In this document: positions 1 through 10,335 of the stretch, one piece after another
Numbering within the stretch: the first letter of the stretch is position 1
Layout: each line of letters begins with the position of its first letter
Source of the DNA: Camarhynchus parvulus
Lineage: Eukaryota > Chordata > Aves > Passeriformes > Thraupidae
Direction: 5' to 3'
Length of the DNA: 64,000 nt
NCBI RefSeq assembly: GCF_901933205.1
Contig: NC_044585.1
Span: 5,270,001-5,334,000, forward strand
Translations under genes and position numbers: made by a program
Notes under the pieces: model-generated
Told to the model about the DNA's origin: nothing
Seen by the model: the letters and a program-made list of their open reading frames with translations, nothing else
Database searches by the model: none

Positions 1-73
1 AAGTGTAAAAACTGTAGTCAGCAGAGCAGCGAGAAGATGCTCATGTCCAAGGCTGGGACTGCAGCAGGAGTTG

Positions 74-173
74 TATCAGCTTATCATGACATGAATCATA
101 TCAGCTTTTCACAACATTAATCATATCAGCTTATCGTGACATGAATTGTTTCAGTCTATCAGGACATGAACTG
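74..173. repeat. Degenerate 25-bp tandem repeat, four copies
   Basis: Four consecutive 25-base units (74-98, 99-123, 124-148, 149-173) share the pattern TATCAGCTTATC followed by GACATGAAT. The units differ by several substitutions, but no indel is needed to align them. This indicates an old local tandem amplification rather than a recent one. No function is implied. Confidence 0.8.
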
Positions 174-796
174 AGGCTGTCAGCAAACACCTGAGGTATG
201 TTCACCAACTACTGCTGGAAGAAAAAGACTTTCCAGTCACAGCTGGACAGAACAGTTCTGCTGACTCTGCCAACTGATTTCAATTAAGTTATATATTAAA
301 AAAAATTAAATTTATTTCACAAGTTTAAAGAGGTCCAAAGAATAAAATTAGCCACTTTACACTTAAAAGTCAGCTGGCTGGGTACCACAGATTAATAAAC
401 ACATATCAAATTAACTTTCCCTTTTATATTATACAGCTGCAAAAGAACTAAATGAACATTCTAGACTTGGAATTTAATTTTTACACTTTCATTCATTCTA
501 AGTACCCCACAAGTTTTATAAAAATCCCCTCAAGAGACTGATGGGATAGAAGACAGGGAATACAACAACTAATCCTTGTACCTGGGGATATGCACACAGG
601 TAACTCAGTCACCCCATGGAAACACAGCCTCGGGAACATAATGCAAACCTCATTACCAGTAAATCTACATCAAAGCAAACAGGACACTAAATGAGACAAG
701 ATGAAAGTGTTCTCCATTTGCTTATTTTCTGAAAGAAAAAATATCCAAGGCTGTATTCTACAAAATTACTGCAACACAAAGGTGCATTCTATTTTG

Positions 797-821
797 TTAT
801 TATTGTTATTATTATTATTAG
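797..821. repeat. TTA trinucleotide microsatellite
   Basis: An impure run of TTA/TTG triplets ending in several pure ATT units, within AT-rich intron. Confidence 0.8.
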
Positions 822-1082
822 AACTTCAGAGAAAGTGGAAATAGTCTAATAACATTTAATTGTAAGAAGATATCCAAATTTGTAAGAACTAGGATGTAAT
901 ACAGGAAGGTGATGATGACCTGAAGAACTGCAGAAACAGAAATAATAAAATTATATAGCCCAAGATGCCATGTCCCACTCAATGGGCCTAGAGAAGAAGG
1001 TAATCTTAAAAGGTGATAGCTGGATTAAGAAGAAAAAGGGCATAAGTGTATTAACTAACCACAGAATAACTCTGCAGTCAAG

Positions 1083-1083
<1 letters not shown>

Positions 1084-1132
<49 letters not shown>

Positions 1133-1140
1133 ATATATAT
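1084..1140. repeat. TA dinucleotide microsatellite
   Basis: An almost pure alternating TA run of about 45 bases, interrupted by GTG and then continued for about ten more bases. Long TA tracts are prone to cruciform extrusion and length polymorphism. A small ORF with alternating Tyr-Ile across it is an artefact of the repeat. Confidence 0.95.
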
Positions 1141-1589
1141 GGCTCATCAGAGCAGGAACTGTTAAGCTTCACTCTGAATATTGTGCACAAATGTAGTCAA
1201 ATTTTAACATTCAGGTAACCAGCATAATTGAGAGAAGAGAGTTAAGAGCTTTTAAGATATGTATCATTTAACCTCATCAAGGCACTGAAGGTCAGATACA
1301 ATTACACTCTCTAAGCACTTGCAGAAGGTGAAAACTCCCCCTTCTCTGCTTTTAAAACAGCTCCTTAGCAAAAACCCGAGCAGAAATATGTATCAACATT
1401 ATTGTTTGTATGAGTGTTTAATTTGTTTGCACAGCATTTTATGATAAATTACCAGTCAATGACTTAAGAGATTCATCTCTATCCTATTCTCTTGGATTCA
1501 AAGTCTAACTCTAAAAAACGTAATTTAAGATCCATAATAATATAATTGCTCTCAAAATGAAATATTTGAGAGCACTGGAGTTTTTCTTA

Positions 1590-1742
<153 letters not shown>

Positions 1743-1853
1743 TCAACAGCTTTAATTTTCAAAGTAGCATGTTTCATTAAACTATTTCAACTATTACCTA
1801 TATCACCCGAGCAGCTTTAATCTTTACTAGCCGAAGACGCAGCCTTTGAATTT

Positions 1854-1869
1854 AAAAAAAAAAAAAAAA
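1854..1869. repeat. Poly-A run (A16)
   Basis: Sixteen A residues on the plus strand, 178 bases from the exon boundary. On the transcribed (minus) strand it is a U16 tract, well upstream of the acceptor's own pyrimidine tract. Confidence 0.9.
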
Positions 1870-2534
1870 GCAAACACAAAAGCATAAAAGAAAACCCATT
1901 TGTTTGTAGCATTCCATATTCAAGTACAGGGGTGAGGAATGCACGATCATTCTTTGCCACCACTGCTGAGAGATGCTTTAAAACTTAACCACAGATGCCG
2001 ACAATCAAGAAACAAAGTGAATCATTAAAGGTGTAAAATCAATTTACATAACTGAAACAACATGAAACAACTCCCCTGAATCTCTCGCTGTCACACTCAA
2101 GTGCAATTCCTCCATTGTGCTGACTTCAACTATTGCAGTTTCAGCAATACACAGCAGATTTTATACCAAAATAAAAACTGTACACTCAGTACTGAACTGC
2201 AGAGATTTCAGAGTTTAAAAAAGTAAGTCTAATTATCTCTCAGAGTAGAATGCAGCCTGAATTAGTCACCTGAAGGACAGACAACCCTCAGAAATATCTG
2301 CTGTCCTTACTCATGGCTTTTGGGTGCTAAAACTACCAGGAGTAGCACTATTTCTGGTATGCCTGCACCAGATTCTAAATCTTACTCAGCCAGAAGAAGC
2401 AGAGTGAAAACAGACGATAAAACAACTTGTTCAAGGAGTAAGAATTCGTTAATTGTCTGAGTTCTGTCATTTCAATTTCACAAGAGTAGTCGGCAAATCT
2501 TTAAAAGTGCAAACATAAAATTCTACTGCACCTT

Positions 2535-2625
2535 AAAAGCGCTGAATACTTCACACCCCTCCCTGGCCAATTTGCAGGACGAGACCTCCCAGCAGCGCGT
2601 CTATCGCTCAGAGATGATTATCTCA
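2535..2625. promoter_or_regulatory. Candidate constrained non-coding block, CpG-retaining
   Basis: About 90 bases with five CpG dinucleotides (AGCGCT, GACGAG, AGCGCGTC, ATCGCT) within otherwise CpG-poor intron, ending in a GATGATTATCTCAG stretch. Retained CpGs suggest lack of methylation or sequence constraint. This is inference only; no specific factor site is claimed. Confidence 0.25.
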
Positions 2626-5600
2626 GCATAGTTTACAACCATGTTTAAAGGCAAGCTTCTAAGGAGTTAGTGCTCCATGGAAAATACCAATATTGTCAGC
2701 AGCCTTCAAAGCCTCGAGCCACTGTTCTGCTGCTTCTGCAGGAGCTGTAACTCACACACTCAGACAGCAAAAGGAGTATTTTTTGCATGTGCAATGTTGT
2801 GATATGTTAATGTCGGTAACAGCCTCTCTCTTCGTGCAGAATGGAAAAAGCCGGGTTTTATTACCTAAAATCACCTTATCTGACAGCACAGGACTTGCCG
2901 GGAGAATGGAGACACAGACCTGTGCCCCTGGGCACAAGCAGCAGCCAAGGAGCTTTTCCTTAGAAACCACTGCAAGCCCTTTAATGCTTGCCAGCCTCGC
3001 TGACACTGAAGATGTAATGGGCCACGGCTATTTATTGCACAGAACTCTGCTTTCATGGGTAAAACACTGTGCTTAAGGGACTCAGAACCCCCGTGCATGG
3101 TCAGAGCTATTGATGTATAAATTCTCAACAGCTCAGAACTACTGAAGCCCCAGAAGCTGCGAGGCAGGTCGAGTCTTGCACTAAAAATTTTCATAATCCT
3201 CAAATATATGAAAAACTACAGATTAGTTACACTATGAGAGATCACATCTGCATGAAAATTCAGTATTTAAATTAAAAAATCAAAATTTTGGACAACATCA
3301 TGAAGTTGACAAACCTGTAAAAGTCAAAATAAATTCACTAGGCTGTACTGCCAGTACTGCCCCTGCTTTAGGAACTTCATGCAAAATAGGGGAGACAAGA
3401 ACCAAGTCAGATTTTACAGGAAAGTTGCCACCACCAGTTCTGAAGTTCTCAATCCTAACTCCCTACCTACTCCTAGGTATACACAACAGACTAACAGGAC
3501 CCTGTCACAGCTTATATCATCTCTCAGAACTATTTTCTGCAAGTATAATTTTGTCATTTCAGAAGAATTCAGATCAGATCACACTGCTTTACACCACTGA
3601 ATGTAATATCCTGTAGAGATGGGATGATTTGAATCCAGAATTCTTTTGTGTCTGGACATCACCTGTATTCTTTTTCCCTGCTCAGTTTCCCTGGGCTACC
3701 CCAGCCTGTTATTCCTCCACAATCCCAGACATGAAAGCACTACACATCCCAGCAGGAGGGATTGGATGAGGGAATGGAAACTGGCAGCACTCCCCCTCCC
3801 TACCCACCACCACAGCTGCATCCATGGCTGTCCTGCACTCAGCAGAGGAAATGGTTGAGGGGAAGGTGTCCAAAATCCTAGGAAAAGCAGGGAAAGGCAA
3901 TGTTAACCTTGCAGCCAAGTCCCAAGGGTCAAGTGGGCCATGAGGTCAGACTGGCTGAGGAGCAGCAGTGGAGTGGGACAGGGAAAAGGGGGAAATCTGG
4001 AGTGGTATCAACCCTCAATATTGTAATTTTCCAAACTGCCTTTCTTAGTACACAGAATTCACATAAATTATATATGAAATAGAAATAAAATTACTTCCCT
4101 ATTAAATTTAACTCTAAGTGTATCATAAGACATTGCCATAACCATTTTCCTATAATAAATAATGCCTTTAATTCCCAGCTATATTAAAGCACTATAGTTA
4201 CTGTAATTATCTCTAATGCTTCTTTATCCTACTAAAAAAGTACATCTTACAATTAAGAGCATGTACATATGTCTGATGCCATAAAAATGAGGAGGAAAAA
4301 TTAGAAGTGCAGCATTTCACTTTCTCTCTGCTCTTTGGCTCCCTGATCCAGACTCCACAAGAAAAGTGTTGAAATGACTGGAGCAAGTTACAACTTCAAG
4401 ATGCATATGGTGACCAATAAAAAAGCTTGGCAAAACACTAGAAGTTAGACTATCCCTGTAAATTCCAAAGTTTCTGACACTTATTACTTAACTAGACTTC
4501 AGATTTTGAAGAGTATTTTAAATTCCTTATAGCAAATTGAAGCCTAGGAAATGATCTCTGTCTCTCTACATGATGATTTCTAATGCTTTGAACACTCACA
4601 ACGTTCAGCTCCAGCCCCCCTCAGCTTTCCCATGCTCCTGATAGCATTTCCAGGCACAGCCAGCAGAACACAGGTGCTGTGCAGGTTCCAAAACTTGGGA
4701 ACACCTCTGGCCTGTCCTGGAGGCATTTCTGTTACTTCAGTTGAAATATTTCTCTTTAGACCCAACAAATGCAACACTGAACAACTGGTGTGAAAGGCAT
4801 CTTCCAAAACAGATAACTTCTAGGAGAACAATCAAGGACAGATGGAATGTTTTAGAGAGGGAAAGCACAAGAAAGCACATTTTTCCTCCACGGAAGTCAG
4901 AGCAGAGGATGAGTTTGGAGAGGCAGCAAAGCAGAGGGGACAAACTGTGGGTCACTGCTTGCCAGGTCATGGGGAGACAAAGCCATGGCTAATGAGATCC
5001 CTGTTTGCAGCAATCCCATCCTGGGCAGGTGTCAGGCTGGGTGACCTCCAGGAGCCCAGGCTCCTTCTCACCAGAGTGATCTGTCAGGTGACTGCACTGG
5101 GACAGGTTTATGCACACATGTAGCTATAGCTCTGTGTATAAATCCATATATTTCTCTATATGTTAACTACCCTATTCAAGCTTCTGTACACTCTGGAGAA
5201 GGATAACACCTGGAAGAAGCTTTTACTTTAACAGGCAGCTCATCCCCTTCTCGCTGCCCTGCAACAGAGGGAGACCTTCACCACGTCATTTCTCACCAAA
5301 AGAAGCAACTGCTTTCCTGTAGTTATGTTTTGTTATTTTTTTAAAATGAAATCATCTCCCAAAATAAACCACTAAGTCTATTAATATTCTGTCTCTAAAA
5401 ATCTGGATTCTCAGAAAAAAACCCTATCAAGAATAGCAGAAAATCCAGGACAAGAAAAATGTGTATCTGACACTTATAATGGATAACAGTGGAAGTGTTA
5501 ATCTCACTGCTAGCGTTCAAACAGAATGGGAACTAATCAATAGCCTTCATATATAAAGTTTTTAGGCATTTGTTGTGATTTTTTTTTTCATAGGTTCAAA

Positions 5601-6838
5601 AAATGGATAAAACGTTTGTCCTGATTTTTATGTTTATTCTTGCAGATCAAACATTAAAAGAATGAAAGGCAACTACAATAATTTAGACTTACACAGGAAA
5701 TTTATAATTTAAACATACATTAATGAGCAGATTAGTTGGCTTGGGATCTTTTTTATTTTCAAGTCAGAGATATTAAGGTCTTCAAAGTGTCCAACAATTT
5801 TTATGAAGCCAGCCATATTTTCAAAAAAAAAAGATCCATTATAAAAATTTAAAGGAGAGAAGTCACAGCAAAATATCAAAGCAAATACTTCAATAATTTT
5901 AGGTCTCCCAGCAGAGATACTGGAAAGATAATAAGATCTCTGTTCTGCTTCAGTGGCCAAACTGACATATTTTACTTAAAAGAAATATAGGAAGGAAGGA
6001 GAGGAGGCAAGTCGAGGCTGTGTCGGCGCTGCAGAGACAGTTATACCTTTAAGAAATCCAGCCACCCACATTTTAATAATTCAGGTCACACTGCCTTGTG
6101 CAGTTTAAAAGCAGAATTAGTTTCAAAGAATACATATTTCCTCAGAGCTATGTTACATATTTCCTTTTAATGTATCATATTGCAGCAACAGCTGAAATGA
6201 ACGTCTAGACATCAAAAACAAGGCTTTATTCCCACCTACTGCTTTTTTACCTCAGGCATCAGAGCTAATGAAACCCATTATCCAGAACACTGCCCTCAGT
6301 TACCACATTGGCCACTGCAAATATGAAAAAACACTCTGGGACAGCACCAGTTATTCAGCCATTAAAATTACTGAAAATCAATTTCTTGCTGCACACTGCA
6401 GAAATACTGATAGATTAAAGCAGGACACATGGGACAAGGAGATTACTTCCAGGGAAGATTACTATGTCAAACTGCTGAGGACAGGGACTTACTCAGCTCC
6501 TCAACATTCGCATTCAGAGCAGCACATGCTCCTTCCTAGCCTTTGATATTTTGCCTCCTCGTTGCCATGAAATATGAAGGATGTGAGGTTTTTTCAATGT
6601 TTTAAAAACACATGGCTAAACAACTCCAACAAAATCAGACATAAAATTACTAAAAGCAAGCATTTAATTTTTCATCTGTATTTTTATTAGCATACCCTTA
6701 AAACAATCTTTCAAAAACCAACAAGCATTTTGAAGCATCATTTCTCCTAAAAAATTGAGTTAAGAGAGTAACAACACAATGCAATGGTACATTAATTCTG
6801 AAAAACTATATTATACCCATAAAAATCCAATTAAAGAC

Positions 6839-7012
6839 AACGCCATTGATCGATCATTGCTATACTGCCATTGATCACCTTGTAAAATCTGCGTTTGAAG
6901 TCATTAGTGATTAAATTGACTTATTACTAAATCAGATTCAACCCACTTAGAGATCTAATTTCCTTGTGCTGGTTATGATCGTAGGGAAATTGTGCCGCTC
7001 ACTCGTACAGGC
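6839..7012. promoter_or_regulatory. Candidate conserved non-coding element
   Basis: An AT-rich, non-repetitive segment that nevertheless keeps about six CpGs. It has a duplicated GCCATTGATC motif (about 6842 and 6867) and homeobox-like ATTA/TAAT cores. The composition is typical of developmental enhancers inside large vertebrate introns, but cross-species alignment is needed to support that. Confidence 0.25.
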
Positions 7013-8225
7013 CTGAGAATCCATCTTGGCTCTCTTCCCCAAGTCAGCTCATCACAAAATGAACCAAAACACCGCAAATGCTCCCCAGAATGATTCATTT
7101 GTGTTCTCCTATTTCCAAACACAGGGAATATTCACTGGACATGCACAGAGGCGTTTCCAATCCATATCCTCCCAAGGTATCCTTAACAGCTTCCAGGAAA
7201 ATCAGAATATTAATGGAGACCATGGCTGGAGATTGCTGCTCAGGCACGGCCTGAGTTTGCATCTCAATGCACCGCAATTTTCGATATAAAAACCAACACT
7301 TGCAAGCAGAGTTGACTATGAAACTAAAATTGTTGCACTTCAGAAGGATAAATAAAACCTTCAAAGGCAACAGCTGTTGAATATCACAGGAATACTCCGA
7401 GGCTTTAATTGTTGCGCATTGAAACAGAAATTAGCATAATAGCTATTTATTGAAAAACAGATGGTAGGTAACTATCTGCACTTAGATTGTGTTAGCACTA
7501 CTTAATGTAATACTTTTATCGCTTCCCCAATCCCAGTAGGTACAGAGTTGTTTTTTATAAAATATACATTAAATGTTACATCCTCTCCCTGGCCCACACA
7601 CTCACATTCCTGAGCTCCCACACGGCCTCTCCTGCCTTTCACCAGAGGACACCGCAGCCAGATCTTCACAGGGAAGGTTTCTCAACAGCTTGGTTAACCA
7701 AAATTGTTATCTATGAAATCAGAATGAGCATTTCTGTGCAATTACAGCTCGAGTCTGCTCTCTCTGTAGGAATGCAGATGAGCTGTGCACAGAGCTGAGC
7801 TGCTTGCTCCTGAGACAGGACAGATTCCAAATCAAACCATGGATTTGCCGTGTGGTTTTTGTTTTGAATGCTTTTTACAATCACCAGAAAAGTGAAAGGA
7901 ACAGAAATAAGGCACAATTTTATGTGGTTTACACAGTTTCCCAAAGCAGAGCAGGAAGTTGTATGCAATGGGAAACCTGCTCTTGCATGCCAGAAAATCC
8001 CTCCAATCCCTGATTTACACTGCTTCATTTGTCCCACCATGTGTTTGTGTTAAGCAGGCTTATTTCCAAGGCACTTTATATTTCTTTGCAGAGGTATTTC
8101 CTATAAATGAAAAGCATAACCTGACCACAGTGAAAAGGCACTAAAGGTTTGGGAAGATTTTCACCATGATTTCCTAAAATGTACCAGGCTAAGGATACCA
8201 GTAGAAAAGAAGTATTTTCTTAACT

Positions 8226-8798
8226 TTATTCCTTGGAGTTTCTAGAATGTCCTCTCACATTTCTGAACTTTTCATTTTCCATCACGTGTTCAACTCTTTG
8301 GAATAAAGACATTAAAGGTAGTTTGTCAGAAGAACATAAATCAACCCAAAAAACTTTGAAGGAAAATACAATTTTTAAAAGTATACTACACTTTCCTAAT
8401 CCCAGAAACAATCTGTACTCTCCAAACCTGATTTGCTCTCTTCTTTCCCCTTCCAAATCGCCCAAGTTTTCTTCATTGCCATTTCCAGTGACCACCTGGG
8501 CCTTGCAGCCAGTGTGACCCTCAATTCCATGCATCAGCTGCAACCCCCACTTCTGCCTTTTGATCTCTCCAGGTTCAAAGAATATGGAATTCCTGCAGTG
8601 CCTGTGCAGCAGGGAGACCTTCCCCATCACCATCAATGCGATGAGGAGGACTTGTATTTTTCCTCTCTGAACACAACTGGTGTTTACCAGCACTGATGGG
8701 ACACTGACTGCATTCCCTGTTCCCAGAGCTCTTCTGGAGGTAACAGAATGTACCAGGGCAGCGAGTCTCTCCGGAGAAATCAGAGCGAGTCCAGCCAT
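8226..8798 (-). CDS. Hypothetical 190-aa ORF, sense to MED13L, beside a CpG island
   Basis: I do not recognise this protein. It is an uninterrupted minus-strand ORF whose ATG (8798-8796) sits in GGGGATGG, giving G at both -3 and +4, a strong Kozak context. Its stop lies inside a canonical AATAAA (minus strand, 8230-8225). The product has one short hydrophobic stretch (IQVLLIALMVM, about residue 52) and no domain, signal peptide or repeat that I can name. A 17-bp perfect hairpin lies just upstream of the ATG, and the CpG island at 8930-9360 lies upstream of that, so a minus-strand transcript from the island would reach it. Against it, the distal half is ordinary AT-rich sequence, and an ORF of this length is not impossible by chance in 64 kb read in six frames. 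Confidence 0.2.
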   Translation of the reverse strand: MAGLALISPERLAALVHSVTSRRALGTGNAVSVPSVLVNTSCVQRGKIQVLLIALMVMGKVSLLHRHCRNSIFFEPGEIKRQKWGLQLMHGIEGHTGCKAQVVTGNGNEENLGDLEGERREQIRFGEYRLFLGLGKCSILLKIVFSFKVFWVDLCSSDKLPLMSLFQRVEHVMENEKFRNVRGHSRNSKE

Positions 8799-8804
8799 CC
8801 CCGC

Positions 8805-8845
8805 TTCCTCAGAACAAGCCCGAGTTCAGGGCTTGTTCTGAGGAA
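8805..8845. other. Perfect 17-bp inverted repeat with 7-nt loop
   Basis: The arm TTCCTCAGAACAAGCCC (8805-8821) is followed by the loop GAGTTCA and then the exact reverse complement of the arm (8829-8845). In RNA from either strand it would fold into a stable hairpin. It is shorter than a usual microRNA precursor. On the minus strand it would end six bases upstream of the ATG of the 190-aa ORF. Confidence 0.9.
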
Positions 8846-9067
8846 AAATGCCGTCCCTATTAATCCCTACTTGGAAAGCGAAAGGAACCCAGAGTCTTCC
8901 CTCACTTCTCAAGCATGCAGGACGTCACTGCTGGAGCACAGCTCGGTTCGGAGCGCGGCACCGGGCTGAGCCCTCCCTGCCCTTCCACACGGCTTCGCCT
9001 CAGAAACGCCCGCACGGCTCCAGACAGGCGATTCCGCTCAGACTCTGCAGTCCTGGCCCGCCTCGCT

Positions 9068-9099
9068 CCCATTCCCATTCCCACTCCCAATCCCACCCC
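9068..9099 (-). other. G-quadruplex motif within the CpG island
   Basis: The plus strand has six C-tracts of three or more (9068, 9074, 9080, 9086, 9092, 9096). The first five are separated by exactly three bases (ATT, ATT, ACT, AAT) and the last by a single A. The minus strand therefore matches the canonical G3+N1-7 quadruplex pattern with spare tracts, and the plus strand matches an i-motif. Such motifs are common at promoters. Confidence 0.85.
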
Positions 9100-9155
9100 G
9101 CCCTCTGGCCGTGCCTCCCGGTCATCCACCCCCACACCCACAGGGAGCTCCCCCG

Positions 9156-9227
9156 GCCAAGGGGACATGGACACGAGTCACCGCCGTGCCCAAGGGGACC
9201 GGGGCCACACGAGTCACCGCCGTGCCC
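9156..9227. repeat. Two-copy direct repeat, 36-bp period
   Basis: A 21-base stretch containing GAGTCACCGCCGTGCCC occurs identically at 9171-9191 and 9207-9227. Each copy is preceded by AAGGGGAC. This is a small minisatellite-type duplication inside the CpG island. Confidence 0.85.
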
Positions 9228-9715
9228 GCCATGGGGCCGCTTCCCGCCGCCGTCCCGGGAGGGCAGCGCGGCCCCGGCCCCGGCCCTGGAATGAGTCTCC
9301 ATCCTCATCCCGCAGCACGGCAGCCCGGGCAGCATTCCTCGCTGCTTCACGGCTGCTGAGTGCCACAGCCCTTAATCGATATGTTAGGACGACAGCTGGA
9401 GGAAAGACGAGATCTCCAACACATCCAAGGAGACATTTATGGAGAAATCCCGGGTGTAACGTGCCCAGTCTCCCCAGGCTCCCGGAGCTCTGCTTCCTCC
9501 CAGCTGGGCTCTGCTCTGCGGAACAAGAACTGGTGGTATTTCCACCTCAGCTGTACGCTGACTTAACGAAGTCAACATTTGGGTTTCCATCAGTTCAAAT
9601 TTAAGTTTACCCTTCTGCATAAAAATTAAGAATTGTGCTTATTTTTCCTCAGTTCACTTTTGCTTTTGGTCCTGTATCACTACTTGCAGCCCCCAGGCTC
9701 CTATTTTCTTCCTTT

Positions 9716-9728
9716 CCCCCCCCCCCCC
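9716..9728. repeat. Poly-C run (C13)
   Basis: Thirteen consecutive C residues after a pyrimidine-rich lead-in, 350 bases beyond the CpG island. Runs of this kind are prone to length and assembly errors. Confidence 0.9.
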
Positions 9729-10295
9729 AACCTGATGGTAATAGAAATAACACTTTTCATTAGGAAATCTTATTTTCCTTAACTTACTTGTAATGCTGTA
9801 TTGTGAGAAAACAAGATCTGGATTTAAGTAAGGGATACAGGAAGTATTTTTAGAGCAGTTTCCGGTGTTAAATACACATCATGTTCCCCACACAAAATAG
9901 CCAAAGGTTGTATGTATGAACTACAACACTAATTCCATTATACATGGAACATATTAGATAAGTCCTCCTTCATGTTACTGTTTGAAAATAGGAAAATATG
10001 TGAATAAATATATTCTTTTTCTAGGTTGTACATACTTTCAAAGTAATGTTTTAAAGCTTATTTTACTACTTGTTTTCCTACCTCCCTGCTGGAATTCATT
10101 ATATTTTACGCAGGAATAAACAACAAAATTGACTTTTCAAGTTGCGTACTTAAAACCTTGCTGTAGCAAAAGCTGAAGGATGCAAAAAACCTAAACCCCA
10201 ACAAACAATGTCCAAAAAATACAAAAGTAAGAGTTAGCAGCAGGCAACCCCAAATTTAATATTGCTGGCAGTTTTTTTGAGTAGCAAAGTTAAGC

Positions 10296-10335
10296 AAAGG
10301 TCCCTTCCAATCCAAACCATAACATGATCCTGTAG
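10296..10335 (+). mobile_element. CR1 LINE fragment, 3' terminus
   Basis: The segment around AAAGGTCCCTTCCAATCC and AAACCAT...ATGATCCTGT resembles the terminal bases of CR1, which in birds end with a ...CCTTCCAACCCAAACCATTCTATGATTCT-type sequence. Only about 40 bases are recognisable. Confidence 0.5.

Larger units (their letters stand above)
1870..8225. other. Intronic stretch, AT-rich, no gene seen
   Basis: Both strands carry only short, composition-driven ORFs (the longest about 127 codons, at 2693-3076 on the plus strand) with no recognisable domain or paired splice sites. No clear transposon is visible. The only departures are two CpG-retaining blocks near 2.55 and 6.9 kb, listed separately. 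Confidence 0.7.
8930..9360. promoter_or_regulatory. CpG island inside the MED13L intron
   Basis: About 430 bases that are strongly GC-rich and contain roughly 40 CpGs by hand count, not far below expectation for that base composition. The flanks are AT-rich and CpG-poor. It includes a C-rich block, a 36-bp period duplication and GC boxes such as CCCCGCCC. CpG islands usually mark promoters. It does not encode the MED13L first exon that I would expect, so an alternative or independent promoter, or an orphan island, are the options. On the plus strand there is a short ORF (ATG at 9231, 42 codons) with context CCCGCCATGG. No transcript can be asserted. Confidence 0.75.

Noticed and set aside
970..1218. 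82-codon ORF with a Tyr-Ile run
   Set aside because: Translation of the TA microsatellite.
5010..5110. Possible CR1 end (GGGTGACCTCCAGGAGCCC)
   Set aside because: Only about 20 bases resemble the consensus; below what can be separated from chance.
8915..9604. 229-codon plus-strand ORF through the CpG island
   Set aside because: Pro/Arg/Ser-rich translation follows directly from the GC-rich island and its repeats. There is no recognisable domain, and other frames there are also open.
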